The translations under genes and the position numbers were made by a program. Positions 1-8,397 of a stretch of 64,000 nt of DNA are shown here, in pieces. The notes beneath the pieces were generated by a model. That model made no database searches. It was not told where the DNA came from and saw only the letters and a list, made by a program, of their open reading frames with translations. Each line of letters starts with the position of its first letter. Within the stretch, counting starts at the first letter, position 1. This DNA is from UBA4427 sp045106235 (GTDB lineage Bacteria > Myxococcota_A > UBA9160 > UBA4427), in the NCBI GenBank assembly GCA_045106235.1, contig JBGCEJ010000041.1, positions 52,084-116,083 on the forward strand. Reading direction: 5' to 3'.

Positions 1-513
1 TTTGCTCGCCTTTTCCGGGACGATCATGTTGGGTTCGCCGCGCCGGAGAACGCGCTGGATTTTGCGGCCATCGGCGAGTTCTATGCGGACGAGGGTGTCG
101 ATTTTGGCGGGTCCGAGTCCCGCGACGCCGAGGGCGCGACCGATGAGTCCGGGCTCGCCGCAGTCGATCACCCAGCGCTGAAGCACGGCGACGCCTTGCT
201 CTTCGAAGCGCGGGGATTCGAGGACCGGGCAATCGGGCGGCAGGACGGGCTCGATATTGCTGCCGGGGACGCTGAGCGATGAGCGCTTCCAAAGCACCGC
301 CACTTCTCCCTCTCCCGTTTCGGAGAGCTCAAGCAGCGCGGGAGCGAGCGGATGGGCCGTGGCGTTCGTTGCACCCAAGAGGATGACGACGCCGGCCAAG
401 GCGACGAGGAGGCCGAGGGCGGGGAATGGTCCGCCGCCGGAGCGGAGGAAACGGCCGGAGCGGAATGAACGGCCCGAGCGAAATAAAGAAAGAGGCGCAG
501 CGATCCGGGGCAT
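1..513 (-). CDS. HupE/UreJ family protein, N-terminal part (cut by window edge)
   Basis: The minus strand stays open from an ATG at 513 to the window edge: 171 codons with no stop. An arginine-rich N-terminus leads into a hydrophobic signal segment (about residues 31-53) ending in ATAHP, followed by APALLELSE. This signal, then AHxLxPxLLEL, is typical of HupE/UreJ-like exported or membrane proteins, whose transmembrane part would lie beyond the edge. AAGGA lies 6 bases upstream of the ATG. Residues 12-28 carry an RSGRxF-type internal repeat. It is followed upstream by a parvulin isomerase on the same strand, probably in one operon. Some HupE proteins are metal permeases, but substrate and function cannot be told from this fragment. 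Confidence 0.75.
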   Translation of the reverse strand, partial: MPRIAAPLSLFRSGRSFRSGRFLRSGGGPFPALGLLVALAGVVILLGATNATAHPLAPALLELSETGEGEVAVLWKRSSLSVPGSNIEPVLPPDCPVLESPRFEEQGVAVLQRWVIDCGEPGLIGRALGVAGLGPAKIDTLVRIELADGRKIQRVLRRGEPNMIVPEKASK

Positions 514-540
514 CAGCGTTCCTTGAGGCTTTCCTAAAAG

Positions 541-576
541 CATTTCGAGGGTCATTTCGATGGGCATTTCTAGGCC
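541..576. repeat. 12-base tandem repeat, three units
   Basis: Three imperfect 12-base units start with CATTTC at 541, 553 and 565. They lie in the 73-base gap between the isomerase stop (587) and the HupE start (513), 11 bases past the isomerase stop. The unit length is a multiple of three, as in several other gene-end repeats of this window. Confidence 0.7.
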
Positions 577-586
577 AGGGGCTCCG

Positions 587-1612
587 TCAGGATCCGCCCG
601 CCGCGGAGGGTGTCGCTCCGGCGGGTTTTTCCACGACCATTTCGTAGCGTGTTCGTAGGTCGCTGAGAAGCGCCTCAAGCTGTTCTTCTCGGCGTTCTTG
701 ATCGAGCTGATGTCGAATTCGGTCGCGGACGCGTTCGAGTGCCGGAATCTCGCCGGGCTCGGACTGCTCGACTCGAACGAGATGGATTCCGTAGGCGGAT
801 TCGATGGGGAGAGACCACGCGCCGACCTCCGCGTTGAAAACCGCTGCGCCGAAACGGGCGCCGAAGTTGCGCTCAATCTCATGCTGTGAGCGTAAATCAA
901 AGGCATGTCCGAGAGGGAAGGGGTCGCCGAGCGCGGCGAGCATGGAGACGCTCTCGTGCAGATCCGTGACGGCCGTTTTGTCGGGGCGACGCAGTTTCGC
1001 GAGAACAGTTTCGGCGTCTTTTGCGGCCGAGTCGGGGCGCCGATCCGCGCTGAAGAAAACATGGAAAAGGCTACGCCGGTCGGGTTCGCGGAGCGCTTCG
1101 GCGCGGTCGCGGTAGGCGGCCATGATCTCGGACTCGGCAGGGCGTGATGACGCATCGAGGGTCGAGCCCAGGAGTCGCATCTTCTGTACAAGGATGCGGC
1201 GCACGACGATATCGCCTTCGTGGAGTTTGAGCGCGACGGCCCGTTCGAGCAGTTCGGGCGCCTCCTCGAGGTCGGCGCGGCCTTCGAGGAAGAGCATCTT
1301 CTGAATGAGTCGCGTTTTTACGCCGCCGTCCCGTTCGAGGAGGCCGCGTGCGAGCGCTTCGCGGTAGAGGATCTCCTCGTCGCGCTCTGCTGCGAGCATC
1401 CCTCTCCATTCGCCGTCAGTGGGTGGACGCCCCATTTGCTCGAAGAATGTGTTCTGCAGTTCGGTCTGGCGCCCCACATCGATCAGAAGCGTTTGGGTGT
1501 TATGTGAATCCTCGGCGCGCCCATCGCCGCCCGCATTCCAGCTGCGGGATGCAGCGAAGAGCGCGATGCCCAGGAGGATGAAATGCAGGAGTGGAGAGCG
1601 AAGCAGGCGCAA
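587..1612 (-). CDS. Parvulin-type peptidylprolyl isomerase, membrane-anchored
   Basis: 341 residues. An N-terminal hydrophobic segment (about 7-22) acts as signal or anchor, so the enzyme probably faces the periplasm. A helical SurA/PpiD-like region follows, then a PpiC/rotamase region at about 180-290, recognisable by LFHVFFSADRR, the GDPFPLGHAF segment, and the closing AYGIHLVRVEQ strand. The role would be cis-trans isomerisation at prolyl bonds, helping exported proteins fold. It ends 73 bases before the HupE-like gene on the same strand, and may serve that membrane protein. From memory, isomerase, HupE and DUF3604 genes often travel together; two DUF3604 genes lie 19 kb away here. Confidence 0.85.
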   Translation of the reverse strand: MRLLRSPLLHFILLGIALFAASRSWNAGGDGRAEDSHNTQTLLIDVGRQTELQNTFFEQMGRPPTDGEWRGMLAAERDEEILYREALARGLLERDGGVKTRLIQKMLFLEGRADLEEAPELLERAVALKLHEGDIVVRRILVQKMRLLGSTLDASSRPAESEIMAAYRDRAEALREPDRRSLFHVFFSADRRPDSAAKDAETVLAKLRRPDKTAVTDLHESVSMLAALGDPFPLGHAFDLRSQHEIERNFGARFGAAVFNAEVGAWSLPIESAYGIHLVRVEQSEPGEIPALERVRDRIRHQLDQERREEQLEALLSDLRTRYEMVVEKPAGATPSAAGGS

Positions 1613-1626
1613 GGAGATCTTCCGGC

Positions 1627-2631
1627 TTACGCCATTTCGATCATGACCTTCGCGCCGGCGTCCGGGGACTGCGCGATGGCGAAGGCTTCCAGGAAATCGT
1701 CGAGGCCGAAGCGGTGGGTGATCATGGGGCTGAGGTCGCGGCGGCTGAGCAGCTCGAGCATGTCTTCGTAACGCTCGGGATACTCCATCGAACCCTGAAT
1801 CATGATCTGCTTCATGAGCACAAGCATGAAGGAGACGGGGACGGGGGATCTGTGGAGAGCGACAACGGAAATTCTCGCGGAGGGGGCGCAGTGTTGGATG
1901 ACTTCTTCAAGAAGCGGTCCCGAGCCCGTTGCTTCGATAAAGACCGTCGAGCCGACCACCGGCGCGCCGTAGTGATTCTGGCGGCCGTGGATTTCACCGA
2001 GCGAGGTCCAGAGGTCTTCCTTGGCGCTGTTGATCGTGGTGGGGACACCGAGCGCGCGCGCCACTTCGAGGCGTTTCTCTGAAAGGTCGGCGACGACGAT
2101 GTCTTCGATGCCGCGGTCGACGAGTGTCGCGGCGGAAGAGAGCCCGATGGGGCCGCCGCCGAGCACGACGACCTTGTCCCCGGGCGCGACGTTCACCTGA
2201 TTCACCGCATGCATGCCCACGCCGAGGGGTTCCGCGAGTGCGGCGATTTCGAATGACATCTCGTCGGGGATTGGAAAGAGGCTCTTTCCCTGGGCGGCGC
2301 CGCGAATCAGAAGGCGTCGGGCGAAGCCGCCTTCGGGACCGCCGTTGCCCAGCCCGAAACCCGCCGCTCCGGGGTTGAGCGCGACGCGGTCGCCGACGGC
2401 AATCCCGCTCACTTGCGCCCCGACTTCTTTGACCGTCCCCGCCAGTTCATGACCGATGGGCATGGGGCTTTCGGTGGGGGCTTGGACGCCGCCCAGCTTT
2501 GCGTAGCCCACGTCGCTGCCACAAATGCCGCAGGCACCCACTTCGAGGATGACATCCTCGGGGCCAAGTTCAGGTTCGGGAACTTCGTCGAGGCGGAGGT
2601 CGCCGGGGCCATGAATCCGAGCGAGCTTCAT
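1627..2631 (-). CDS. Zinc-type alcohol dehydrogenase family protein (MDR)
   Basis: 334 residues starting MKLARIHGPGD. Catalytic-zinc residues are visible: the CGICGSD motif near residue 37 and GHE near 62. The nucleotide-binding fold has VVVLGGGPIGL. The four-cysteine lobe that holds structural zinc in classical enzymes is replaced by a Gly-rich stretch (NPGAAGFGLGNGG) with no cysteine, so this is a one-zinc type. The likely reaction is NAD(P)-dependent oxidation of an alcohol or polyol; the substrate is unknown. The ATG at 2631 overlaps the TGA of the upstream SnoaL gene as ATGA, showing translational coupling. A longer in-frame ATG at 2670 lies inside that gene and was not used. Confidence 0.88.
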   Translation of the reverse strand: MKLARIHGPGDLRLDEVPEPELGPEDVILEVGACGICGSDVGYAKLGGVQAPTESPMPIGHELAGTVKEVGAQVSGIAVGDRVALNPGAAGFGLGNGGPEGGFARRLLIRGAAQGKSLFPIPDEMSFEIAALAEPLGVGMHAVNQVNVAPGDKVVVLGGGPIGLSSAATLVDRGIEDIVVADLSEKRLEVARALGVPTTINSAKEDLWTSLGEIHGRQNHYGAPVVGSTVFIEATGSGPLLEEVIQHCAPSARISVVALHRSPVPVSFMLVLMKQIMIQGSMEYPERYEDMLELLSRRDLSPMITHRFGLDDFLEAFAIAQSPDAGAKVMIEMA

Positions 2632-3173
2632 GATTCGGCGCCTTCTACTTCTGCCGTTCCAAGCTGCCAATAGTTCTGCCAGCTTTCAAGAACGTGCGGA
2701 TGACTTCCGAGTCCCGTTTGGCTGGCGGGCCAATTGGCGGGTGGCAGCGTGAGCGGGTTCACTCCGATTTCTGCGCCATACACGAGGAAGTGTTTTCGGC
2801 GAACGAAGAGCCATCGGCCGTCTCGTTTTGCATAGGAGTCGTGGTACTGGATCGCGTGAATGATCCACCGATCGCTGTCGATTCCGCCGTCTTGGATCTC
2901 GCCGCGGGTGTAGACGATGCCGGATGCGGTTTCGTCATCCTGCAGGTCGATGACATGGTTTCCGACATGGAGGAAGGTGATCCCGACGCCCCGAAAGGAC
3001 TGATTGAAGTCGGCCCGCAGCGCATCGTGCCCGGACCGTTCGCGGCCGACGCGGACATCGGGCACGAACAGGTCGACGAGCTTGTCGATTTCGCGGGCAT
3101 CGGCGAAGACCGCATAACGTGCCGCCAATTGTTTGATCTCTTCGTAGGCGAGCAGCTTTTCGATATCAGTCAT
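2628..3173 (-). CDS. SnoaL-like / NTF2-fold protein
   Basis: 181 residues. The N-terminus (EKLLAYEEIKQLAARYAVFADAR, near 5-27) and the following LVDLFVPDV are typical of SnoaL_4-like proteins, a cone-shaped alpha+beta barrel used by hydroxylating or dehydrating enzymes and isomerases such as steroid isomerase and scytalone dehydratase. A conserved WIIHAIQYHDSYAKRDGRW segment forms the later strands. The family binds small hydrophobic substrates; the reaction cannot be assigned from sequence. The gene overlaps the next one by ATGA, so the dehydrogenase probably acts with it. Confidence 0.82.
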   Translation of the reverse strand: MTDIEKLLAYEEIKQLAARYAVFADAREIDKLVDLFVPDVRVGRERSGHDALRADFNQSFRGVGITFLHVGNHVIDLQDDETASGIVYTRGEIQDGGIDSDRWIIHAIQYHDSYAKRDGRWLFVRRKHFLVYGAEIGVNPLTLPPANWPASQTGLGSHPHVLESWQNYWQLGTAEVEGAES

Positions 3174-3215
3174 GGGGAAATGCGTCCTGAGTTAAGGGGA
3201 CTCGCCGGGGGCGTC

Positions 3216-3269
3216 GAAGGTATTAGAGACGTTGGAGGTATTCGAGGTATTTGAGGTATTGGAGGTGTT
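3216..3269. repeat. 9-base tandem repeat, six degenerate units
   Basis: Six consecutive 9-base units run from 3216 to 3269. Four are close to GAGGTATT with one leading variable base (3234, 3243, 3252, 3261), and two are diverged (3216, 3225). The array lies 25 bases beyond the PPOX stop at 3295 and 43 bases upstream of the SnoaL start at 3173. It could sit in the SnoaL leader or be a slippage product in neutral sequence. Confidence 0.75.
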
Positions 3270-3294
3270 GGGGCGAGCTCGGATGAAGGCGAGA

Positions 3295-3795
3295 TCAGGC
3301 GAGCGAATTTTTGAGGCTGTCGGGCGTTTTGCTGCTGGGGAGCTTGCCGTGATCCCAGGAAATGAAGCGCTCGGGTCGGACCTTGAGCAGGACGCGCTTA
3401 CCCGCCATTTTGACTTTGACGTCTTCGGGGATTTGGCTGACGTCGGGCAGGGGGCTTCCGGTCACGGCGTTGGCCTCGACCATGGTGGCGACGGTTTCGT
3501 GAAGGTCGGTGGTGATTTCGGCGCGGCCTTCGATCATGACGCCGCGGAGTTCGCTGTAAGCCGTACCGGTTTCGACCAAGACGGAAACGCGCTCGTCGCG
3601 CTCGGCGTTCTTCACCTTTTGGCTCGAGGCATAGGTGGCGAACTTGATGGTGAGGTCGTCATCAAGGGCGTAGAACATCGCGACGGCATGCGGGAAGCCC
3701 TTGGGCCCATTGGTGACGAGGGTCATCGTATGGCCTTCGCGCAGGTAGGCGCGAATCTCATCTTCGGTCATGCGGATATCGTCTTTGCGGGGCAT
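3295..3795 (-). CDS. Pyridoxamine 5'-phosphate oxidase-fold protein (PPOX family)
   Basis: 166 residues from the ATG at 3795 (MPRKDDIRMTEDE). The split-barrel flavin-binding fold is suggested by MTLVTNGPKGFPHAVAMFYALDDDLTIKF and the later VLVETGTAYSELRGVMIEGRAEI, typical of F420- or FMN-binding PPOX proteins of unknown substrate. These reduce or bind flavin/deazaflavin; several LLM (F420-type) enzymes occur in this window, so F420 is plausible but not shown. The open frame continues upstream to 4167, but that extension is low-complexity and crosses the divergent promoter region. It diverges from the epimerase at 4022. Confidence 0.82.
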   Translation of the reverse strand: MPRKDDIRMTEDEIRAYLREGHTMTLVTNGPKGFPHAVAMFYALDDDLTIKFATYASSQKVKNAERDERVSVLVETGTAYSELRGVMIEGRAEITTDLHETVATMVEANAVTGSPLPDVSQIPEDVKVKMAGKRVLLKVRPERFISWDHGKLPSSKTPDSLKNSLA

Positions 3796-4021
3796 GGGGC
3801 GCGTCTCCAGGTTTCGCGAGCGGCAGGCTGACCCCGGAAGACTATCCCACTCTCGGGCGAAATCCTTGGCCCGTCGGCGCCGATGGGGACTCTGCCGGCA
3901 AGCGCGCGAGACTTCTTCTAGGCTTCCGGGAGCGGCGTGGGCCGTGGCTCGGGCGCCACCGCGAAACAAGCGGGGCAGCCTTGGCTGGAACGAGACGGAA
4001 CTGAGAAGAGGAGCAAGCGAC

Positions 4022-5128
4022 GTGAACGCCCTGGTCATCGGTGGTACTGGCCCAAGCGGCCCCTTTGTTTTGAACGGGCTGATTGAGCGCGGCTTCGAAA
4101 CGACGATCTTGCATAGCGGCCGCCATGAACCGCCGGAGCTTCCTCCCAATATCGAGCATATCCACACGGATGCCTACGACCCTGAAAAAGTCGAAGCGGC
4201 GGTCGCGGGGCGCACGTTTGATCTTTGCATCGTGACCTACGGACGTCTGCGCCGGAACGCCGAGATCATGGCGGGACGATGTGGTCGGTTCATGTCCGTG
4301 GGGGGCTTCCCGGGCTACCGCGGCTACATGAATGCGCCGCTCTTCGATCCGCCGGGCTTTCCGGTTCCGACGCGGGAGGATGGACCGCGCGTGATGGATC
4401 CCTCGGAGGACGAAAAAGGCTACCGCGTCGCGCGAACCGAGGAGTTCCTTTTTGAGGCGCAGCCCGATGCCACACATTTCAGGTATCCCTGGGTTTATGG
4501 CGCGCGCCAAGGTGCGCCGCGAGAGTGGAGCGTCGTGCGGCGCATCCTGGACAAGCGGCCGCATATCATTGTTGCGGATGGCGGGCTTAGCCTTTCGCAT
4601 TTCGGCTACGCCGAGAACGTCGCTCATGCGATGATGCTGGCGGTGGACCAGCCCGAAAAATCGAAGGGGCAGGTCTACAATACCGGCGACCAGGAAGTCC
4701 TCAGCATTCACCAGATGATCGAGATCGTGGCGCAGTCGATGGGGCATACCTGGGACATCGTTTCGATGCCCTGGGAAATCGCCTGGCCTGCTCGCCCCCT
4801 CGTTGCGCAGCCCTGGACAACGCATCGGATCGTCAGCATCGCGAAGCTCGAGCAAGAGCTGGGGTACACGGATCTGGTGACGCCGAGAGAAGGCCTCGCT
4901 CGCACGGCGCGCTGGCTCGCGGAGAATCGGCCGGAACCCGGCGGGATGGAAGAGATGGTGCTGGATGATCCCTTTGACTACGCGGCGGAAGACGCCTTGG
5001 TGAAGCAGTACCGCGCGGCGATGGCGGGGATCAGTGAGCCGGCTTGGCATGAGGGCAAGGCGCCCGGATACGGGATGGCCTATAGCGGTCCGGGCGGTCG
5101 CGACCGGTCCAACGAGAGCTTTGAGTAG
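4022..5128 (+). CDS. NAD-dependent epimerase/dehydratase family protein
   Basis: 368 residues from a GTG at 4022, preceded by a GAGGAG ribosome-binding site. MNALVIGGTGPSG at the start is the GxxGxxG dinucleotide motif of an extended SDR. The catalytic tyrosine segment appears to be GYRVARTEE, where the usual YxxxK lysine is arginine. RYPWVYG, LSHFGYAENVAHA and the YNTGDQEVLSIHQM region match NAD-dependent sugar epimerases/reductases of the CsaA/isoflavone-reductase-like group. The changed lysine means catalysis may be altered. It stands alone on the plus strand between a divergent PPOX gene and a convergent CoA transferase 27 bases away. The longer open frame from 3770 has no family similarity upstream of the GTG. 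Confidence 0.82.
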   Translation: MNALVIGGTGPSGPFVLNGLIERGFETTILHSGRHEPPELPPNIEHIHTDAYDPEKVEAAVAGRTFDLCIVTYGRLRRNAEIMAGRCGRFMSVGGFPGYRGYMNAPLFDPPGFPVPTREDGPRVMDPSEDEKGYRVARTEEFLFEAQPDATHFRYPWVYGARQGAPREWSVVRRILDKRPHIIVADGGLSLSHFGYAENVAHAMMLAVDQPEKSKGQVYNTGDQEVLSIHQMIEIVAQSMGHTWDIVSMPWEIAWPARPLVAQPWTTHRIVSIAKLEQELGYTDLVTPREGLARTARWLAENRPEPGGMEEMVLDDPFDYAAEDALVKQYRAAMAGISEPAWHEGKAPGYGMAYSGPGGRDRSNESFE

Positions 5129-5155
5129 AGCGATCCAGCCGGCGCGCTCAGCGGT

Positions 5156-6382
5156 CTAGCGAATCGCGCCTTCGCTCTTGAGCGCTTCGATGCGTTCTGC
5201 CGAGAGACCGAGCTCGCCGAGCACGACGTCGGTGTGTTCGCCGAGCCGCGGCGCATGTCGTGCGATGGAGGCAGGGGTGCGACTGAAGCGGTAGGGCGGT
5301 GCGAGATAGCGAACCGAGCCGAAGCGCGCGTCGTCGATTTCGCGGACGGTTCCGCGTTCGGCGACGTGGGGATCCGCTAAAAAAGCATCCAGATCGTTCA
5401 CGGGGCCGAAGGTCGCACCCTCCGCCCGCGCCCGCGAAACGAAGTCTTCGCTTGTGAAGCGAGCCACTTCTGGGCCAAGCACCTCAACGAGCTCGACGTA
5501 GTTCCCCAGCCGCGTGCCCATTTCGGCAAAGCGCGGATCCTTTGTGAGGTCCTCGCGCCCGACGACGCGGCAGAGGCCAGCAAATTGATGGTCCTGGATG
5601 ATCAAGCCGACGACATGTCCGTCGGCGGTGGGCCAGGCGCGGAAAAACGCGTCCGCGATATTCGCTCCCGCGCTGGTCTCGTCGGGGAGGTCGGGGAAGG
5701 CACGGGGCGTCATCGGGTCGGGCAGGGCGAAGGCCGCGTAGGCATCGATCATCGCGATCTCGACGCGCTGTCCCCGGCTCTCCGGGTCGCGCTCGCGCGC
5801 GAGCAGCGCCGCGAGGATGCCACTCACAGCGGTGACGGCACTGGTCTTGTCCGCGATGGGCCCTTGTACGGGCGTCGGTGGGCCTGAGCCGCCTTGCGCC
5901 GGCATCATGCCGATGAGTCCCTGCATGAGTTGGTCGTAGGCGGGGAGGTCCGCGTAGGGGCCTTCGCTCCCGAAACCATTGATCGAAGCGAAGATCAAGC
6001 CGGGATGGAGCGCAGAAAGCGTCTCAAAGCTGAGCCCCAGGCGAGACATCACATCCGGGCGAAAATTCTCAACCAGGATATCGAATTGCGGAATCAGCTT
6101 GAGGATGAGTTCACGCCCGGCGTCGCTTTTCAGGTCGACCACGAGCGATCGCTTATTGCGGTTCATTTGCGAATGCATCGCGGAGTAGAGCGGCTCACGG
6201 AAAGGCGCGCCGCTATAGCGGGTTTGATCTCCGCCCGGTGATTCAAGCTTGATCACGTCGGCGCCGAGGTCCCCGAGCGCTTGCGTGCACATTGGTCCTG
6301 AGACCACGCTTGTGAGGTCAAGAACGCGCAGTCCGGCACAGGGGCCCGGACGTTCATCGGGGGAGGCTTCGTCGCTTGTCAT
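5156..6382 (-). CDS. CaiB/BaiF-type (family III) CoA transferase
   Basis: 408 residues from ATG 6382. It opens with LRVLDLTSVVSGPMCTQALGDLGADVIKLE, the family III signature, then KRSLVVDLKSDAGRELILKL. The catalytic aspartate is in LPAYDQLMQGLIG. The enzyme moves CoA between a CoA-thioester donor and a carboxylic acid through an enzyme-bound anhydride/thioester. It is last in a five-gene minus-strand run and starts 5 bases after the MDR stop, implying activation of an acid made by the upstream oxidoreductases. The open frame reaches back to 6712 through a stretch with no family match, so the internal ATG is preferred. Confidence 0.9.
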   Translation of the reverse strand: MTSDEASPDERPGPCAGLRVLDLTSVVSGPMCTQALGDLGADVIKLESPGGDQTRYSGAPFREPLYSAMHSQMNRNKRSLVVDLKSDAGRELILKLIPQFDILVENFRPDVMSRLGLSFETLSALHPGLIFASINGFGSEGPYADLPAYDQLMQGLIGMMPAQGGSGPPTPVQGPIADKTSAVTAVSGILAALLARERDPESRGQRVEIAMIDAYAAFALPDPMTPRAFPDLPDETSAGANIADAFFRAWPTADGHVVGLIIQDHQFAGLCRVVGREDLTKDPRFAEMGTRLGNYVELVEVLGPEVARFTSEDFVSRARAEGATFGPVNDLDAFLADPHVAERGTVREIDDARFGSVRYLAPPYRFSRTPASIARHAPRLGEHTDVVLGELGLSAERIEALKSEGAIR

Positions 6383-6387
6383 CTGTG

Positions 6388-7407
6388 TTAGGCGTCCTTT
6401 GCTGAGCGCGTGGTGGCATCGGCCGAGACAGCGATGGCGAGCTTTCCCTTCACTTCGTTGTTTCCAAGCCGCTCGAGGGCATCCGGGAGTGCGTCGAAGG
6501 GGACCAGTTCGTCGATTTCGACCGTGAGCTGGCCCGAGCGGTACCACGCCAGCAGGCGCTCTTGCGCAGCCTCCTTGTATTCGCGTCCGTAATTCGTCGG
6601 GATCACCCCGATCACCGAATAGTTCTGCATGACCATATGGGCGGTCTCGACCTGGCCCCATTGGCCACTCGCGAAACCGACCGCCAGGATGCGCCCTTCG
6701 TGTGCGACGCATTTTGTGGCGCGAGTGAAGGCATCGCCTCCGACGGGGTCGTAGATGACGTTTGCGCCTTGGCCCGCCGTCTCGGCCATGACCGCTTCGG
6801 CAATATCGGCTTCGCGTCGATCGATGACGAGGTCCGCGCCAAGCCTTTTGCAGAACTCGACTTTCTCCGGGCCCGCGACGACCGCAATCGCCTTTGCGCC
6901 CAGGGCCTTGCCGACCTGCAGCGCAGCAGAGCCGGTCCCTCCCGCGCCGCCGAGCACGAGTAGGGTTTCGTCGGGCTTAAGGGCGGCGCGTGTTTCGAGT
7001 CCGAGATAGGCGGTATGAAAGGGGATGAGGAAGGCGGCCCCTTCGGCATCGGACATTTCGTCGGGGACGGGCAGGCAGAAATCGTCGAGGGCCAGGCATT
7101 TCTCGGCATAGCTTCCGGCACCGGTGAAGAAGCTCGTTACCGCCATCACGCGGTCGCCGACGTTTCGGTTCTCGACGCCTTCGCCCCAACCTACGATCCG
7201 GCCGACGACCTCTTGTCCCTGAGTGAAAGGTCGCTGCGGCGTCATCGCGTAGGCGTCTTTACACATCAATACGTCGGGCAAGCCCACGCCCGCGGCCTGG
7301 ACCTCGAGAAGGACCGTGCCCGGATAGGGCTCGGGTTCGGGGGCGTCGGGATTGAGGACGAGTGCGTCTTTGGGGTCGCCGACGGAGACGGTCTGCCAGG
7401 CTTTCAT
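6388..7407 (-). CDS. Quinone oxidoreductase-like MDR, zinc-independent
   Basis: 339 residues. It has the MDR fold without zinc ligands: LLEVQAAGVGLPDVLMCKD, then GQEVVGRIVGWGEGV, and the NADPH-binding GGAGGTGSAALQ. The DPVGGDAF segment is typical of QOR/crotonyl-CoA-reductase relatives. Likely NADPH-dependent reduction of a quinone, enone or enoyl substrate. It sits between an LLM oxidoreductase (24 bases upstream) and a CoA transferase (5 bases downstream) in the same operon. The exact substrate is not inferable. Confidence 0.88.
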   Translation of the reverse strand: MKAWQTVSVGDPKDALVLNPDAPEPEPYPGTVLLEVQAAGVGLPDVLMCKDAYAMTPQRPFTQGQEVVGRIVGWGEGVENRNVGDRVMAVTSFFTGAGSYAEKCLALDDFCLPVPDEMSDAEGAAFLIPFHTAYLGLETRAALKPDETLLVLGGAGGTGSAALQVGKALGAKAIAVVAGPEKVEFCKRLGADLVIDRREADIAEAVMAETAGQGANVIYDPVGGDAFTRATKCVAHEGRILAVGFASGQWGQVETAHMVMQNYSVIGVIPTNYGREYKEAAQERLLAWYRSGQLTVEIDELVPFDALPDALERLGNNEVKGKLAIAVSADATTRSAKDA

Positions 7408-7431
7408 GCGAGACTCTTTTCTATGCGGATG

Positions 7432-8394
7432 CTAGGCCGAGTGAGACGAGATAAACGGGGCTAGGGCTTCGGCGATTTCGGCCCAACCCGCATCACGGAA
7501 GGCGAGGGGGGCCGCAAGGAGATCGGTCATGCCCGCCGCGCGGAAGGCATCGAGCTGTTCTTCGATTTGTTCTGCATTGCCGACGATGCAAACGTCCGCG
7601 ACTGTGTCGGCCTCGCCGAGATCCATCATGCGCCGATAGCGGGGGAGCATCTCGTACTGGCCGAACTGCTCTCGCGCATGGGCGCGTCCGGCGTCGGGGT
7701 CATCGGTCAAGACGACCGGGACCACACCTCCGACCCGAGGTGCGGGGCGTTCGGCTTTGGCTGCGGCCTCACGAACGGCGGGCGCGATCGTGTTTTTGAT
7801 AGCGGTGGGGTTACTCCAGGTGGCAATCGTGCCGTCGGCAAATTGGCCGGCGACGCGGAGCATATGGGGTCCGAGTGCGCCGACCAGGACGCTGCCCATG
7901 GGCGTGGTGCCAGGGGCGCCGTAGACCGAGCCGACTTTGAAGAACTCGCCCTCAAACTGAACGAGCCCGGCTTGCTCCCGTTTGCCCTTCGGATGGGCGC
8001 CTTCATGGAGCGCCGGCATCAGAATTTCAAGGTACTCGCGCGTATGCTTTGCCGGCTTTTCGTAGGGCAGGCCGTGCATCGCGATGACGAACTCATTCGA
8101 GCATCCGATCCCGAGATGAATCGGCCTTCCCACCGCGGCTTGAACGGTCGCGGCCTGGCGGGCAAGAGCGAGGGGATGAGAGAAGTACGTGGGGATAACC
8201 GCGGAGCCGAGTTCCAGTCGTTCAGTGGCCTCGCCTGCGGCTTGGATGCAGGCGAGGGCGTCAAGGGACCACGGGAGATAGGGAACCCAGCCCGATGCGA
8301 AGCCGAGTTCTTCTGTGCGGCGGGCGCGATCGCGTACTTCTTCGATCGTGCTTGAGTCGCCCCAGGGCTCAGAAACGAAAATACCTATGCGCAT
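7432..8394 (-). CDS. LLM class (luciferase-like) F420/flavin-dependent oxidoreductase
   Basis: 320 residues, TIM-barrel luciferase family. MRIGIFVSEPWG at the start, ARRTEELGFASGWVPYLPW, LELGSAVIPTYFSHPLALARQAATVQAAVGR in pieces, and LGIGCSNEF match the F420-dependent LLM group. This family does hydride transfer from reduced F420 or FMN to enones, alcohols or xenobiotics. F420 use is likely by resemblance to mycobacterial LLM proteins but is inferred. The ATG is 3 bases past the DUF1214 gene stop, so the two are cotranscribed. Confidence 0.88.
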   Translation of the reverse strand: MRIGIFVSEPWGDSSTIEEVRDRARRTEELGFASGWVPYLPWSLDALACIQAAGEATERLELGSAVIPTYFSHPLALARQAATVQAAVGRPIHLGIGCSNEFVIAMHGLPYEKPAKHTREYLEILMPALHEGAHPKGKREQAGLVQFEGEFFKVGSVYGAPGTTPMGSVLVGALGPHMLRVAGQFADGTIATWSNPTAIKNTIAPAVREAAAKAERPAPRVGGVVPVVLTDDPDAGRAHAREQFGQYEMLPRYRRMMDLGEADTVADVCIVGNAEQIEEQLDAFRAAGMTDLLAAPLAFRDAGWAEIAEALAPFISSHSA

Positions 8395-8397
8395 GGC

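Noticed and set aside
3842..5050. Minus-strand open frame of 402 codons opposite the epimerase
   Set aside because: Shadow of the epimerase; no recognisable domain.
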